Source: an uncultured Fretibacterium sp.
GTDB taxonomy: Bacteria; Synergistota; Synergistia; Synergistales; Aminobacteriaceae
DNA: 31,647 nt
Direction: 5' to 3'
Assembly (NCBI RefSeq): GCF_938030725.1
Contig: NZ_CALHIQ010000042.1
Location: 1-31,647 of the forward strand
Numbering within the stretch: position 1 is the stretch's first letter; each line of letters opens with the position of its first letter. The notes under the pieces were generated by a model. The model was not told where the DNA came from and ran no database searches. It saw nothing but the letters and a program-made list of their open reading frames with translations. The position numbers were made by a program, and so were the translations under genes. Positions 17,437-25,275 of this stretch are shown one piece after another.

Positions 17437-18930
17437 TCAGAGGATCGCTGCCGCGATGTCGTCGAAGCAATGGACGAGGGGGCCGGACAGGACGCCCGTG
17501 AGGAGGGACCCTGCGCTCAGCAGGTACTGGGGCAGGCGCATGTTGACGGACATGTGGACGGGCTGGAGGTGGCTGTCGTCGAACTTCGCGCCCGGAAAGA
17601 AGGCGTCCGTGATGATGGGCATGAGGTAACCCGCGGTGAGGATGGCGCTGATGAGCAGGACGACGATCCCGGTGATGCCCAGCCAGCCCAGCGTCGGGTC
17701 GATGGCCCCCACGGCGGCGTACCACTTGGCCGTAAAGCCGCCCGTGACGGGAAGGCCGATGAGGGAGAGGGAGGCCAGGGTGAAGCAGGACATGGTGATG
17801 GGGAGCACCCGTCCCACCCCCTTGAGCTGGTCCGTGAAGTGGTAGTTGGAGGTGGGCATGGTGAAGTAGATGACGACGCCCGCGCTGAGAAAGAGGCAGG
17901 TCTTGGCGAAGGCGTGGGCCAGCACCTGCAGCAGCGCTCCCGCCACCCCCGACGGCGTCAGGAGCATCATGGCGAACACGACGTAGGAAACCTGGCTGAT
18001 GGAGGAGTAGGCGATGCGCTTTTTCAGGTGCTTTTCCAGATAGGCCAGCATGGAGCCGACCAGGATGGTGAGGAGCGCCGTGCAGATGACGGCCGTCTGC
18101 ACCCAGGTGCCCCGCAGGAAGCTTGCCCCAGCGAGGAAGTAGACGACGCGGAACATCGCCACGATGCCTGCCTTGGTGATGAGCCCGGACAGCACGGCGC
18201 TGGCCGGCGTGGGGGCCACGGGGTGTGCGATGGGCAGCCAGGCGTGCAGGGGATACAGGCCCGCCTTTGCCCCAAAGCCGATGAGGGTGACGAAGGTGAC
18301 GGTCAAGAGCGTGTTACGCTGGGCGGGGTCCGTCACCGCCCCCATGACGCCGCCCGGGGTGAACTCCGTGGAAACGCCGCAGGCCTGAAAGAAGAAGAAG
18401 CCGCCGAGGGCCAGCCCCGCCCCGGTGAGGGAGTAGAAGAGGTACTTCACGCCCCCGCTGATGGCCTCCGTCCGCTGGGAGTGCATGACCAGCGGAAGCG
18501 TCATGAAGGTCAAAAGCTCGAAGAAGAGGTAGAGCGTCAGGAAGTTGGCTGCGCAGGCGACGCCGTTCAGGATGCCACAGGTCGCCAGGAAGAAGGCGAA
18601 GAATCGGTCCTCCGGTGGACGGTGTTGCAGGTACTCGAATGCGTAGAGGGTGACGAGGGGCCAGATGAAGGCGATGAGAAGGATGAAGACCCTGGCCAGG
18701 GCGTCCATACGGAGGGCCAGCCGCAGGGAGTCCGTGGCACGCCACAGCACGAGGAGCTCCCCGTTTGAACAGAACGCGGCCGCGCAGGCCAAAAGCCCGC
18801 TGAGGATGGTGGACAGTTCGACGTAGACGTGTCTTTGCCGGTCGTCATGGATGTGGTGAAGCAGCAGAAAGACCCCTGCAAGGATGGGAAAGATGACCGG
18901 AAAGAGCGTCAGCAGTGCCTGATTCGTCAT
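17437..18930 (-). CDS. MrpD/NuoM-type antiporter-like membrane subunit (first of the operon)
   Basis: This 497-aa polytopic membrane protein of the proton-conducting superfamily (MrpD/MnhD, NuoM) has a complete set of functional residues: E138 in LYLFFELLTF (TM5), K222 in GFGAKAGLYPLHAWLP (TM7), K253 in GLITKAGIVAM (TM8) and K343 in AHAFAKTCLFLSAG (TM12). The start at 18930 has AGGAGG nine bases upstream. It heads a three-gene operon in which intergenic spacing is 8 bases and then a 4-base overlap. No small Mrp subunits, NADH-binding or hydrogenase subunits are encoded next to it in this window, so what drives or couples the complex is not visible here. Confidence 0.92.
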   Translation of the reverse strand: MTNQALLTLFPVIFPILAGVFLLLHHIHDDRQRHVYVELSTILSGLLACAAAFCSNGELLVLWRATDSLRLALRMDALARVFILLIAFIWPLVTLYAFEYLQHRPPEDRFFAFFLATCGILNGVACAANFLTLYLFFELLTFMTLPLVMHSQRTEAISGGVKYLFYSLTGAGLALGGFFFFQACGVSTEFTPGGVMGAVTDPAQRNTLLTVTFVTLIGFGAKAGLYPLHAWLPIAHPVAPTPASAVLSGLITKAGIVAMFRVVYFLAGASFLRGTWVQTAVICTALLTILVGSMLAYLEKHLKKRIAYSSISQVSYVVFAMMLLTPSGVAGALLQVLAHAFAKTCLFLSAGVVIYFTMPTSNYHFTDQLKGVGRVLPITMSCFTLASLSLIGLPVTGGFTAKWYAAVGAIDPTLGWLGITGIVVLLISAILTAGYLMPIITDAFFPGAKFDDSHLQPVHMSVNMRLPQYLLSAGSLLTGVLSGPLVHCFDDIAAAIL

Positions 18931-19250
18931 GAGAGTGCGCCTCCTCATTAGGGTTAGAGTTCAGGATTAGGGAACGCGCTGGGACCCGTGGGGGCGGCGA
19001 ACGACCCTCCGGTCGCTCCCGCCGTCCCCACCATTATAAAGCATAACGGTCATAAGGACCGGGTGTGGGCAGGATGCGGGGATGCGAGGCGGCCCGAATG
19101 TTATAATGAATGCAAATCGTGCCTGCAATCGCGCATCGCTGAAGGCCTGACGCGGCTTTTTTCGTGGCTTCGACCACTCAGGCTTTATAGGTTCGCAGGA
19201 TGCTCCTAAGCCAGCGCGCCCCATACCGGGGAAAAGATGGAGATGATCGG
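18931..19250. other. Divergent intergenic region between antiporter operon and TauE-type gene
   Basis: These 320 bases separate two divergent transcription units. On the minus strand a TATAAT hexamer (19033-19038) lies about 100 bases before the antiporter operon. On the plus strand a TATAAT (19102-19107) lies about 145 bases before the permease start. Neither has a convincing -35 at normal spacing, so both are weak promoter candidates. A 5-bp hairpin (CGGTC-ATAAG-GACCG) lies near 19047-19061. I see no gene here. Confidence 0.35.
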
Positions 19251-19976
19251 ATGGATTGGGTTGTGGCAACGGCGATGATGGGCGTAACCGTCGTCGGTGG
19301 CGTCGTCGCAAGTGTGTGCGGTTTCGGCTTTGGGGCAGTGGCCATGGCGACGTGGCCGTACTTCCTTCCCTACCAGCAAGCTGTAGCCGTCTCGGCGCTC
19401 TGTGGGCTCAGCACGGCGCTGATGATCGCCGTGCCGCACCATCGCAGCATAAACTTCAAGATCCTGCTGCCCTGCTCGCTTGTGGCCCTGTGCTGTTCAG
19501 CGGCGTCGGTGCAGCTGTCCCTGGGGGCTGCGGAAAAGCTCATGATCCACGCACTGGGCGCGATGCTGATCGCCGTGTGCCTTTATTCTCTCTTCCTGGG
19601 CGGAACGATCCGCATCAAGGGCACGGCGCTGAACGGCGTCATCGCGGGAGCCATTGGGGGCACCTGTGCGGGACTTTTTTCCGTCGGCGGGCCCCCGATA
19701 GCGATCTATCTCCTGGCTGCGACGGACAGCAACGACGAGTACCGCGCGACGCTGAACGCCAGCTTTTGCTTCACCTCCGGCATCTCGACGTTCGTGCGAT
19801 GGCACAACGGCGTCATCACGTCCACGACGTTTCATTTATGGCTGCTCATGCTGGCAGCGCTTGCCCTTGGCGTCTTCCTCGGCAACAAGATATTTTATCG
19901 ACTGGACGCAAAGAGGCTGCGCTTTGCCGTGTACGGCTACATGGCCATCTCCGGCGTGACGATGCTGTTCAAGTGA
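19251..19976 (+). CDS. TauE/SafE-family membrane transporter
   Basis: This 241-aa inner-membrane protein has about eight hydrophobic segments in two repeats. Each repeat starts with the family-type Gly/Pro-rich helix: VVGGVVASVCGFGFGAVAM near the N-terminus, and AGAIGGTCAGLFSVGGPPIAIYL in the middle. The GGPP motif is characteristic. Members export or import sulfonates, sulfite, sulfoacetate or other small organic anions; the substrate is not evident. The start at 19251 has GGAG eight bases upstream. The gene stands alone on its strand and ends before a strong hairpin at 20062-20100. A link to the cysteine desulfidase some 10 kb away (sulfur metabolism) is possible but speculative. Confidence 0.9.
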   Translation: MDWVVATAMMGVTVVGGVVASVCGFGFGAVAMATWPYFLPYQQAVAVSALCGLSTALMIAVPHHRSINFKILLPCSLVALCCSAASVQLSLGAAEKLMIHALGAMLIAVCLYSLFLGGTIRIKGTALNGVIAGAIGGTCAGLFSVGGPPIAIYLLAATDSNDEYRATLNASFCFTSGISTFVRWHNGVITSTTFHLWLLMLAALALGVFLGNKIFYRLDAKRLRFAVYGYMAISGVTMLFK

Positions 19977-20061
19977 TGGGTATGCCCCATTCCAATCCAC
20001 GTTGACGCGAGGCGGCGAAGGGGGGGCGTGAGCGGCCCCCGTCTTCACCGGCTGTGAGGTG

Positions 20062-20110
20062 AGCGCCCGTCAGGCGCCGAAAGGGCCCCTGACAGGCGCT
20101 GTTCTTTTAT
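20062..20110 (+). terminator. Hairpin terminator between convergent genes
   Basis: The 17-base arms 20062-20078 and 20084-20100 pair with two mismatches around a 5-base GAAAG loop. On the plus strand they are followed by GTTCTTTTATT, so it should end the TauE/SafE transcript. It directly abuts the end of the minus-strand M20 gene. No T-tract is visible on the minus strand. Confidence 0.75.
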
Positions 20111-21318
20111 TGTATGGTTGGAGCGGTGGGCGCTCCATTCAACTCCAGCACGGCCTGAACGAAAAAACCCGCCCCCACGGGAAGGGCTTCCTCGTCAAAG
20201 ACGAAGGTGGGGCTGTGGAACCGGGTCGGTTCTTTGCCCTCCTGCCGGATGCCCAGCCGAGCGAAACAAGAGGCCGGAATCTTTTCGCAGTAGCAGGCGT
20301 AATCCTCCGAGCCCATGCGCGCCTGGCTCATCGTCTTGACGTGTTCTTCGCCGAGCAGTTTCGCGGCAGCGGAACGCATGGCGTGAACCACGTCGGGATC
20401 GTTGACCAAGGGCGGCACGCCGTAAGCGTAGTCAAGCTCGTGAGTGCAGTTGTATCCGGCAACGATGGAGCCGATCATGTGGTCCATCACATCCCTGATC
20501 CTGCTGCGGCTTGCCGGGGACTGACAGCGGACAGAGCCGCCGAAGGTCACTTCGGCGGGGATGATGTTCTTCGCCGTTCCGCCGTGGATGGTGCAAATCG
20601 AAAGGACGACGGGATCGATGGCGTTGAACTGACGGGTGATCAGGCCCTGTAGCGACATGACGCAGTTGGCCGCGGCGAGCAGAGCGTCTGCCCCCGAATT
20701 GTGGGGGTATGCGCCGTGTCCGCCGACGCCCCTGACGGTGACGGAGAACGTGTCGGAGGAGGCCATGCTGGGGCCTTCGCGGAAGGCGATGTCGCCCGTA
20801 GCGAATTCAGCGATGCCGTGCTGGCCAAGGATGACGTCTACGGTTGGATTCTCAAGGCAGCCGAGGCGAATCATCAGCTCCGATCCTCCAAGGGTTTCTT
20901 CGGCAGGTTGAAAGATGAGTTTGACCACGCCGCTGAAGCGATCGCGCATCGTCATGAGGATCTTTGCAGCCCCCAGAAGCATTGCGGTGTGGGCGTCGTG
21001 CCCGCAGGCGTGCATCACGCCCGCAACTTCCGATGCGTCGGGGCCCGCAGCCTCCTCCTGAATCGGCAGGGCGTCCATGTCGGCCCTGAGGGCGATCACC
21101 TTGCCGGGGGCGTTTCTCTGGCCACGAACGATTCCCACGACGCCGACCTGCGTGTCCAGGGACTGAAGTTCGACGCCGAGCTTTTTCAGCTCGGAACGCA
21201 CGAAGGCTGCGGTTTCGATTTCGTGCATGCCCAGTTCGGGATGACGGTGGATGCGACGTTTACATTCCACGAGGTAGTCCCGTATAGATCGCGCTTTCTC
21301 CATGATCTCTGAAGCCAT
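20107..21318 (-). CDS. M20-family amidohydrolase (N-acyl amino acid / aminoacylase type)
   Basis: This 403-aa metallopeptidase of the M20D amidohydrolase group (aminoacylase, hippurate hydrolase, N-acetyl-cysteine deacetylase type) probably removes acyl groups from amino acids in the cytoplasm. Visible motifs are RIHRHPELG (22-30), LRADMDALPI, HACGHDAHTAML with metal-site C105 and H107, and FQPAEE (E140/E141 region). The central lid domain carries the usual GGHGAYPH block. The start at 21318 has AGGAGG at good spacing. It is divergent from the peptide ABC transporter operon and its putative promoter overlaps a GntR-like palindrome (21430-21439), so it is probably co-regulated with that operon and may process the imported compound. 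Confidence 0.92.
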   Translation of the reverse strand: MASEIMEKARSIRDYLVECKRRIHRHPELGMHEIETAAFVRSELKKLGVELQSLDTQVGVVGIVRGQRNAPGKVIALRADMDALPIQEEAAGPDASEVAGVMHACGHDAHTAMLLGAAKILMTMRDRFSGVVKLIFQPAEETLGGSELMIRLGCLENPTVDVILGQHGIAEFATGDIAFREGPSMASSDTFSVTVRGVGGHGAYPHNSGADALLAAANCVMSLQGLITRQFNAIDPVVLSICTIHGGTAKNIIPAEVTFGGSVRCQSPASRSRIRDVMDHMIGSIVAGYNCTHELDYAYGVPPLVNDPDVVHAMRSAAAKLLGEEHVKTMSQARMGSEDYACYCEKIPASCFARLGIRQEGKEPTRFHSPTFVFDEEALPVGAGFFVQAVLELNGAPTAPTIQ

Positions 21319-21428
21319 GATCTTCCTCCTGACTGACTTTCCTTTTGCCCCCTGCCGAGAAGAGTGTTGCACGTACGAAGGGTGAGGGCAATCTTAATTC
21401 CGATCGACGCGTGACGAACGCCCTGCAT

Positions 21429-21457
21429 ATTGTATACAACTTTGCCTCCTTTGCATA
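21429..21457 (-). promoter_or_regulatory. GntR-type operator palindrome overlapping the M20 promoter
   Basis: TTGTATACAA (21430-21439) is a perfect 10-bp palindrome of the GT-N-AC form favoured by FadR/VanR-type GntR regulators. On the minus strand, TACAAT (complement of 21429-21434) could be the -10 with a weak -35 (TATGCA, 21452-21457) at 17 bases. A GntR regulator of this type is encoded at 27846-28562. Binding is inferred. Confidence 0.5.
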
Positions 21458-21619
21458 ATTGGTTAAAGCGTTAGGCTCCGCTAATTAAATTTAGAACCTT
21501 AGTTTTATCCTGGGCAATAGGAGAATGAATAGGCTGTTTTTCGTATTTTTTGTTGCAGACAGGAGGGTTTGTCCCCGTGAAGCTGTTGCGCTCTGTCGCA
21601 TTGAAAAGTTTAAGCAGGC

Positions 21620-21647
21620 TTGCATTTTGTATATTATTTGCTAGAAT
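21620..21647 (+). promoter_or_regulatory. Promoter of the peptide ABC operon
   Basis: There is a -35 TTGCAT (21620-21625), a 16-base spacer and a -10 TAGAAT (21642-21647). The spacer contains TTGTATATTA (21627-21636), an 8-of-10 match to the palindrome at 21430-21439, so it may be a second, weaker site for the same regulator. Confidence 0.6.
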
Positions 21648-21815
21648 CAGGGAAGCCGTGGATATTATTTGGAGATGATGAATTTTATGGCCGAGTGTGG
21701 GGGGCTTGGCCTCCAATGGATGTGTCCACGACGCAATGCGGCTACGATAGGGGAAGTGCAGCAGCGCCTGGTGTCATTGTCGTAACATCTTGATTCAGGA
21801 AGGAGTCCTTTGTTT

Positions 21816-23360
21816 ATGAAGAAGACGTTCGCGCTTTGTTTTGCTCTGGCCATGTTGTATGCCGGGGTGGCCTTTGCCGCTTCGAGGGGTGAAACCCTTC
21901 GTGTCGGAGTTTCCATCGACGCGAAGAACTTCGACCCGCAGAACGCGGTCGATACCTATTCTTTCTCCATGCAGAAGCAAATTTACGAGCCGCTTTTCAC
22001 CGTTGACGGCAAGACGCGCAAACTGACGCCGGTGCTGGCTGAAAAGGTTGAGGTGCTTGATGACCACACCTACAAGTTCTATCTTCGTAAGGGCGTCAAG
22101 TTTCACAACGGCGAGGAGTTCACGGCGGACGATGTCGTGTTCTCGCTGACGCGCGTGACCGATCCCAAGAGCTCCGTGTTCGCCAACTCGAAGGGCGTAT
22201 GGATTGACCCCAAGGGTTTTGAGGTGATCGACAAGCACACGGTGATCGTGCGCACGAACGGCCCTGTCGGCGGCTGGCTTGGCTCGATGAAACACCCCTA
22301 CGCCATGATCCTGAATCGCAAGGCCGTTGAGGAGGCTGGAGCCGACTACTTCCGCAAGCCGGTTGGGACCGGTCCCTACAAGTTCGTCAGTTGGACGAAG
22401 GGCGAGCGGGTCGAAATGGAAGCGTTTGACGACTATTGGGGTGAGAAGCCCTACGCCAAGAAGCTGACCTTTGTCGTTCTGCCGGACGACAGCACCCGTA
22501 TCATCGCTCTCGAGACGGATAAGGTCGATATGATCTACGCTGTGCCGCCCTCGGACTTCGAGCGTCTGCAGAACAGCGATCGCGTCAAGGCCGTTAAGGC
22601 TCCTGGCCTGGTCCTGCTGCACCTGGCCATGAACATGGACAGCCCCAAGCTGAAGGACCCCCGTGTGCGTAAGGCGATCGACGCGGCGATCAACAAGGAA
22701 GCCTATGTTCAGGTCGTCTACAACGGCAACGGCATCCCCGGCGAGGGCCCCCTGCCCACGGCCTCCTCATGGTTCCCTGAGAACCCCGAGAAGTGGGGTT
22801 ACGACCCCGATCTGGCCAAAAAGCTCCTGGAGGAAGCCGGCGTCAAGGACCTCGAGCTGAACCTCTGGGTGATGAACGCTGCTGACCGCGTCAACGGCGC
22901 GACCGTGCTGCAGAGCATGTTGGGTGCCGTCGGCATCAAGGTCAACGTCTCCGTGTTCGAGAACGCCGTCATCAGTGACAAGGTGCGCAAAGAGCCCGAG
23001 AAGTACGATATGTACGCCGCCACCTGGGGCATGCAGACCAATCGCGACGCAGGGGTTTACTGGCAGTCGGTCATCACCACGACCTCCATTGCCAGCACCA
23101 ACTCGGCCCGCATCTCCGATCCTGAGATCGATAGCCTGATGGACGAGGCCAACCACAGCGTCGACGAGGAAAAACGCGGTCAGGTCTTCCAGAAGATCTG
23201 GGATCGCGTCAACGATCTGCACCCGTGGGTCTACCTGTGCCAGGCCGACGAGCTTCACGGCGCGCAGAAGGACCTGATCGGCGTCGATGAGCTTTACGAC
23301 GGAAAGATCAACCTGCTTACCAATATCCACTATCCCGAGCAGACCGAGCGTCTGAAGTAG
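21816..23360 (+). CDS. Peptide ABC transporter substrate-binding protein (SBP family 5)
   Basis: This 514-aa periplasmic binding protein of the DppA/OppA family (SBP_bac_5) delivers peptides or peptide-like compounds to the DppBC-type permease encoded next. It has a Sec signal peptide (MKKTFALCFALAMLYAGVAFA) without a lipobox Cys, so it is a soluble periplasmic protein, as in diderms. Family blocks seen are FDPQNAVDTYS, YEPLFTVDG, VKFHNGEEFTADDVVFSL and PVGTGPYKFVSW. The start at ATG 21816 has GGAG ten bases upstream; an in-frame TTG at 21810 is the alternative. A long stem-loop follows the stop and may stabilise this part of the message. Ligand specificity is not readable from sequence. Confidence 0.95.
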   Translation: MKKTFALCFALAMLYAGVAFAASRGETLRVGVSIDAKNFDPQNAVDTYSFSMQKQIYEPLFTVDGKTRKLTPVLAEKVEVLDDHTYKFYLRKGVKFHNGEEFTADDVVFSLTRVTDPKSSVFANSKGVWIDPKGFEVIDKHTVIVRTNGPVGGWLGSMKHPYAMILNRKAVEEAGADYFRKPVGTGPYKFVSWTKGERVEMEAFDDYWGEKPYAKKLTFVVLPDDSTRIIALETDKVDMIYAVPPSDFERLQNSDRVKAVKAPGLVLLHLAMNMDSPKLKDPRVRKAIDAAINKEAYVQVVYNGNGIPGEGPLPTASSWFPENPEKWGYDPDLAKKLLEEAGVKDLELNLWVMNAADRVNGATVLQSMLGAVGIKVNVSVFENAVISDKVRKEPEKYDMYAATWGMQTNRDAGVYWQSVITTTSIASTNSARISDPEIDSLMDEANHSVDEEKRGQVFQKIWDRVNDLHPWVYLCQADELHGAQKDLIGVDELYDGKINLLTNIHYPEQTERLK

Positions 23361-23368
23361 CTTTCGCC

Positions 23369-23407
23369 TTTGTAAGGTCGGAGTGTATTGGCCTCCGACC
23401 TTACAAA
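23369..23407 (+). terminator. Intercistronic stem-loop after the binding-protein gene
   Basis: A perfect 15-bp inverted repeat (23369-23383 / 23393-23407) encloses a 9-base loop, starting 8 bases after the stop. No T-tract follows immediately (GCCCCTTTAATT), so it may be a partial terminator or an mRNA-protecting hairpin instead of a full terminator. Such structures commonly raise binding-protein over permease expression. Confidence 0.7.
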
Positions 23408-23482
23408 GCCCCTTTAATTCACTTCCCCTATGAAATTTTTTTGTTTTTTGCGACAGAACTCAAGGAAAAAGGTGATGCTCCC

Positions 23483-24406
23483 GTGCTGAAGTACGCTATC
23501 CGCAGAATTTTCATGCTGATCCCCGTTATCCTGAGCGTCATGTTCATCCTCTTCTCCATTCTTTACTTTACGCCTGGAGACCCGGCCCGCATCGCCCTTG
23601 GCGAAGAAGCTACGCCTGAAACCATCGAGTCGTTTCGCCGTGAGCATGGATTGGACGATCCTTTCCTTGTTCAGTTTGGCCGGTACGTTTACAATGCCGT
23701 GACAAAGTTTGACCTGGGGTACTCCTACAACATGAAAAGCCCCGTCTCTCAGGAGCTGGCGATTCGCATCCCGACGACGATGAAGCTGGCGTTTGCTGCG
23801 GTGCTCTTCAGCACGCTCCTGGGTTTGCCGCTGGGAATTCTCAGCGCGATCAGGCAATACTCGCTGCTGGACAGCGTGGTGACCGTCTTTATCCTTCTGG
23901 GCGTCTCGATGCCGACATTTTGGACGGGACTTTTGCTCATTCTGGCTTTTTCGGTCAAGCTGGGCTGGCTGCCCTCGATGGGCTTTGACACATTGAGCGA
24001 GATGGTGCTGCCCGTCGTCACCCTTTCCGGCTCCTCGACGGCCTTGTTCGCGAAGATGACGCGGTCGAGTATGCTGGAGGTGATCAAATCGGATTACATC
24101 AGGACCGCCCGTGCCAAGGGGCAGAAGGGGAGTGTCGTGATCTGGCGCCACGCCCTGCCGAACGCACTGATCCCTGTCATGACGATCATCAGCATGCAGT
24201 TTGGCACGCTGTTGGGTGGCTCGATCGTCACGGAGGCGATCTTCTCCATCTCCGGCGTCGGCCGCCTGATGCTCGATGCCATCAACCTGCGCGACTACCC
24301 CATCATTCAAGGAGGCGTCCTGTTCATCTCCATGGCCTACTGCTTCATCAACCTGGCCGTCGATCTGCTGTACGCGGTGGTCGATCCGCGCATTCACGTC
24401 AAGTAG
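23483..24406 (+). CDS. dppB: Peptide ABC transporter permease, DppB type
   Basis: This 307-aa inner-membrane permease has about six transmembrane helices, starting with LKYAIRRIFMLIPVILSVMF. The N-terminal periplasmic stretch YFTPGDPA and the EAA-loop region YIRTARAKGQ...HALPNALIPV, which contacts the ATPases, identify the DppB/OppB/GsiC family. The start is GTG 23483 with AAGGTG eight bases upstream; an upstream in-frame extension to 23441 lacks a site and reads through an A/T-rich leader. It pairs with the DppC-type permease 11 bases downstream. The gene name is given at family level; the substrate could be a di- or oligopeptide or a peptide-like compound. Confidence 0.95.
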   Translation: MLKYAIRRIFMLIPVILSVMFILFSILYFTPGDPARIALGEEATPETIESFRREHGLDDPFLVQFGRYVYNAVTKFDLGYSYNMKSPVSQELAIRIPTTMKLAFAAVLFSTLLGLPLGILSAIRQYSLLDSVVTVFILLGVSMPTFWTGLLLILAFSVKLGWLPSMGFDTLSEMVLPVVTLSGSSTALFAKMTRSSMLEVIKSDYIRTARAKGQKGSVVIWRHALPNALIPVMTIISMQFGTLLGGSIVTEAIFSISGVGRLMLDAINLRDYPIIQGGVLFISMAYCFINLAVDLLYAVVDPRIHVK

Positions 24407-24417
24407 GGGGGACTGTC

Positions 24418-25266
24418 GTGAAGAATAACTCCATGCTCAAGTACACGATGATCCGTCTGCGCCGCAGCTACCTGGCGCTGTTCGGGCTCTTTATCCTGCT
24501 CGTGCTGATCGTTTGCGCCATCTTCGCCGATCAACTGGCGCCTTACGGCTACGCCCAGCAGGATTATATGATGATCTGCAAGCCTCCTTCGGCGCTCCAT
24601 TGGCTGGGGACCGACGAGTTCGGGCGCGACATCCTCAGCCGTCTCATCTACGGCTCTCGGATCTCCCTGCAGGTCGGACTGATCGCCGTCTCCATCTCGC
24701 TGGTGGTGGGAGGGCTGATCGGTGCGGTCTCCGGGTACTTCGGCGGCAGGTTGGACAACGTCCTCATGCGCTTGATGGACGTTCAGATGGCCATTCCCAC
24801 GATCCTGATGGCCATCGTCATCTCGTCCGTCCTCGGGCCGGGTTTGTTCAACTTGATGGTTGCCGTGGGCATCACCTATATCCCCAAGTTTGCCCGTCTG
24901 ACGCGCGCCTCCGTGCTCTCCATCAAGGATCAGGAGTTCATTGAAGCGGCCCGCGCCATGGGCGCTTCTCACAAGCGCATCATCTGTCTTTACATCCTGC
25001 CCAACTGCGCCGCGCCGCTTATCGTGCAATCGACGCTGAGCGTGGCCAACGCGATTTTGTTTGCCGCGACTCTGAGCTTCCTCGGCCTGGGCATTCAGCC
25101 GCCCTATCCTGAATGGGGAGGTATGCTCTCCGCAGCGCGCCCGTACCTGCGCAACAGCGCACACATGAGCATCTTCCCCGGGCTGGCCATCATGTTCACG
25201 ATCCTTTCCCTGAACTTCCTCGGCGACGGTCTGCGCGACGCGCTTGACCCCAAACAGAAGCGTTAG
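24418..25266 (+). CDS. dppC: Peptide ABC transporter permease, DppC type
   Basis: This 282-aa inner-membrane permease forms the channel with the DppB-type subunit. Family features are an N-terminal helix preceded by basic residues (IRLRRSYLALFGLF), the block HWLGTDEFGRDILSRLIYGSRISLQVG and the EAA loop EFIEAARAMGASHKRII...LPNCAAPLIV. The start is GTG 24418 after AGGGGGGAC. It is tightly spaced in the operon: 11 bases after dppB and 9 bases before the first ATPase. No anomaly seen. Confidence 0.95.
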   Translation: MKNNSMLKYTMIRLRRSYLALFGLFILLVLIVCAIFADQLAPYGYAQQDYMMICKPPSALHWLGTDEFGRDILSRLIYGSRISLQVGLIAVSISLVVGGLIGAVSGYFGGRLDNVLMRLMDVQMAIPTILMAIVISSVLGPGLFNLMVAVGITYIPKFARLTRASVLSIKDQEFIEAARAMGASHKRIICLYILPNCAAPLIVQSTLSVANAILFAATLSFLGLGIQPPYPEWGGMLSAARPYLRNSAHMSIFPGLAIMFTILSLNFLGDGLRDALDPKQKR

Positions 25267-25275
25267 GTGGGCACT

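Larger units (their letters stand above)
21319..21815. other. Divergent regulatory region between M20 gene and peptide ABC operon
   Basis: These 497 bases hold no convincing gene. They contain the palindrome TTGTATACAA (21430-21439), a minus-strand promoter candidate overlapping it, a plus-strand promoter (21620-21647) and a leader of about 160 bases for the binding-protein gene. The region is distinctly A+T-rich (about 21440-21660), as expected for regulatory DNA. Two short frames (from 21524 and from 21675) start near GGAG-type sites but are poorly placed and not supported. Confidence 0.6.

Noticed and set aside
17470..18768. Open frame of about 432 codons on the plus strand opposite the first antiporter subunit
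   Set aside because: A low-complexity Gly/Glu/Asp/Arg-rich translation, the expected shadow of a membrane-protein gene; no ribosome-binding site or family match.
21675..21787. 37-codon leader frame between the transporter promoter and the binding-protein gene
   Set aside because: GGAG directly abuts the first ATG, spacing is wrong for all three ATGs, and the peptide has no run of a regulatory amino acid. It would need conservation to be believed.
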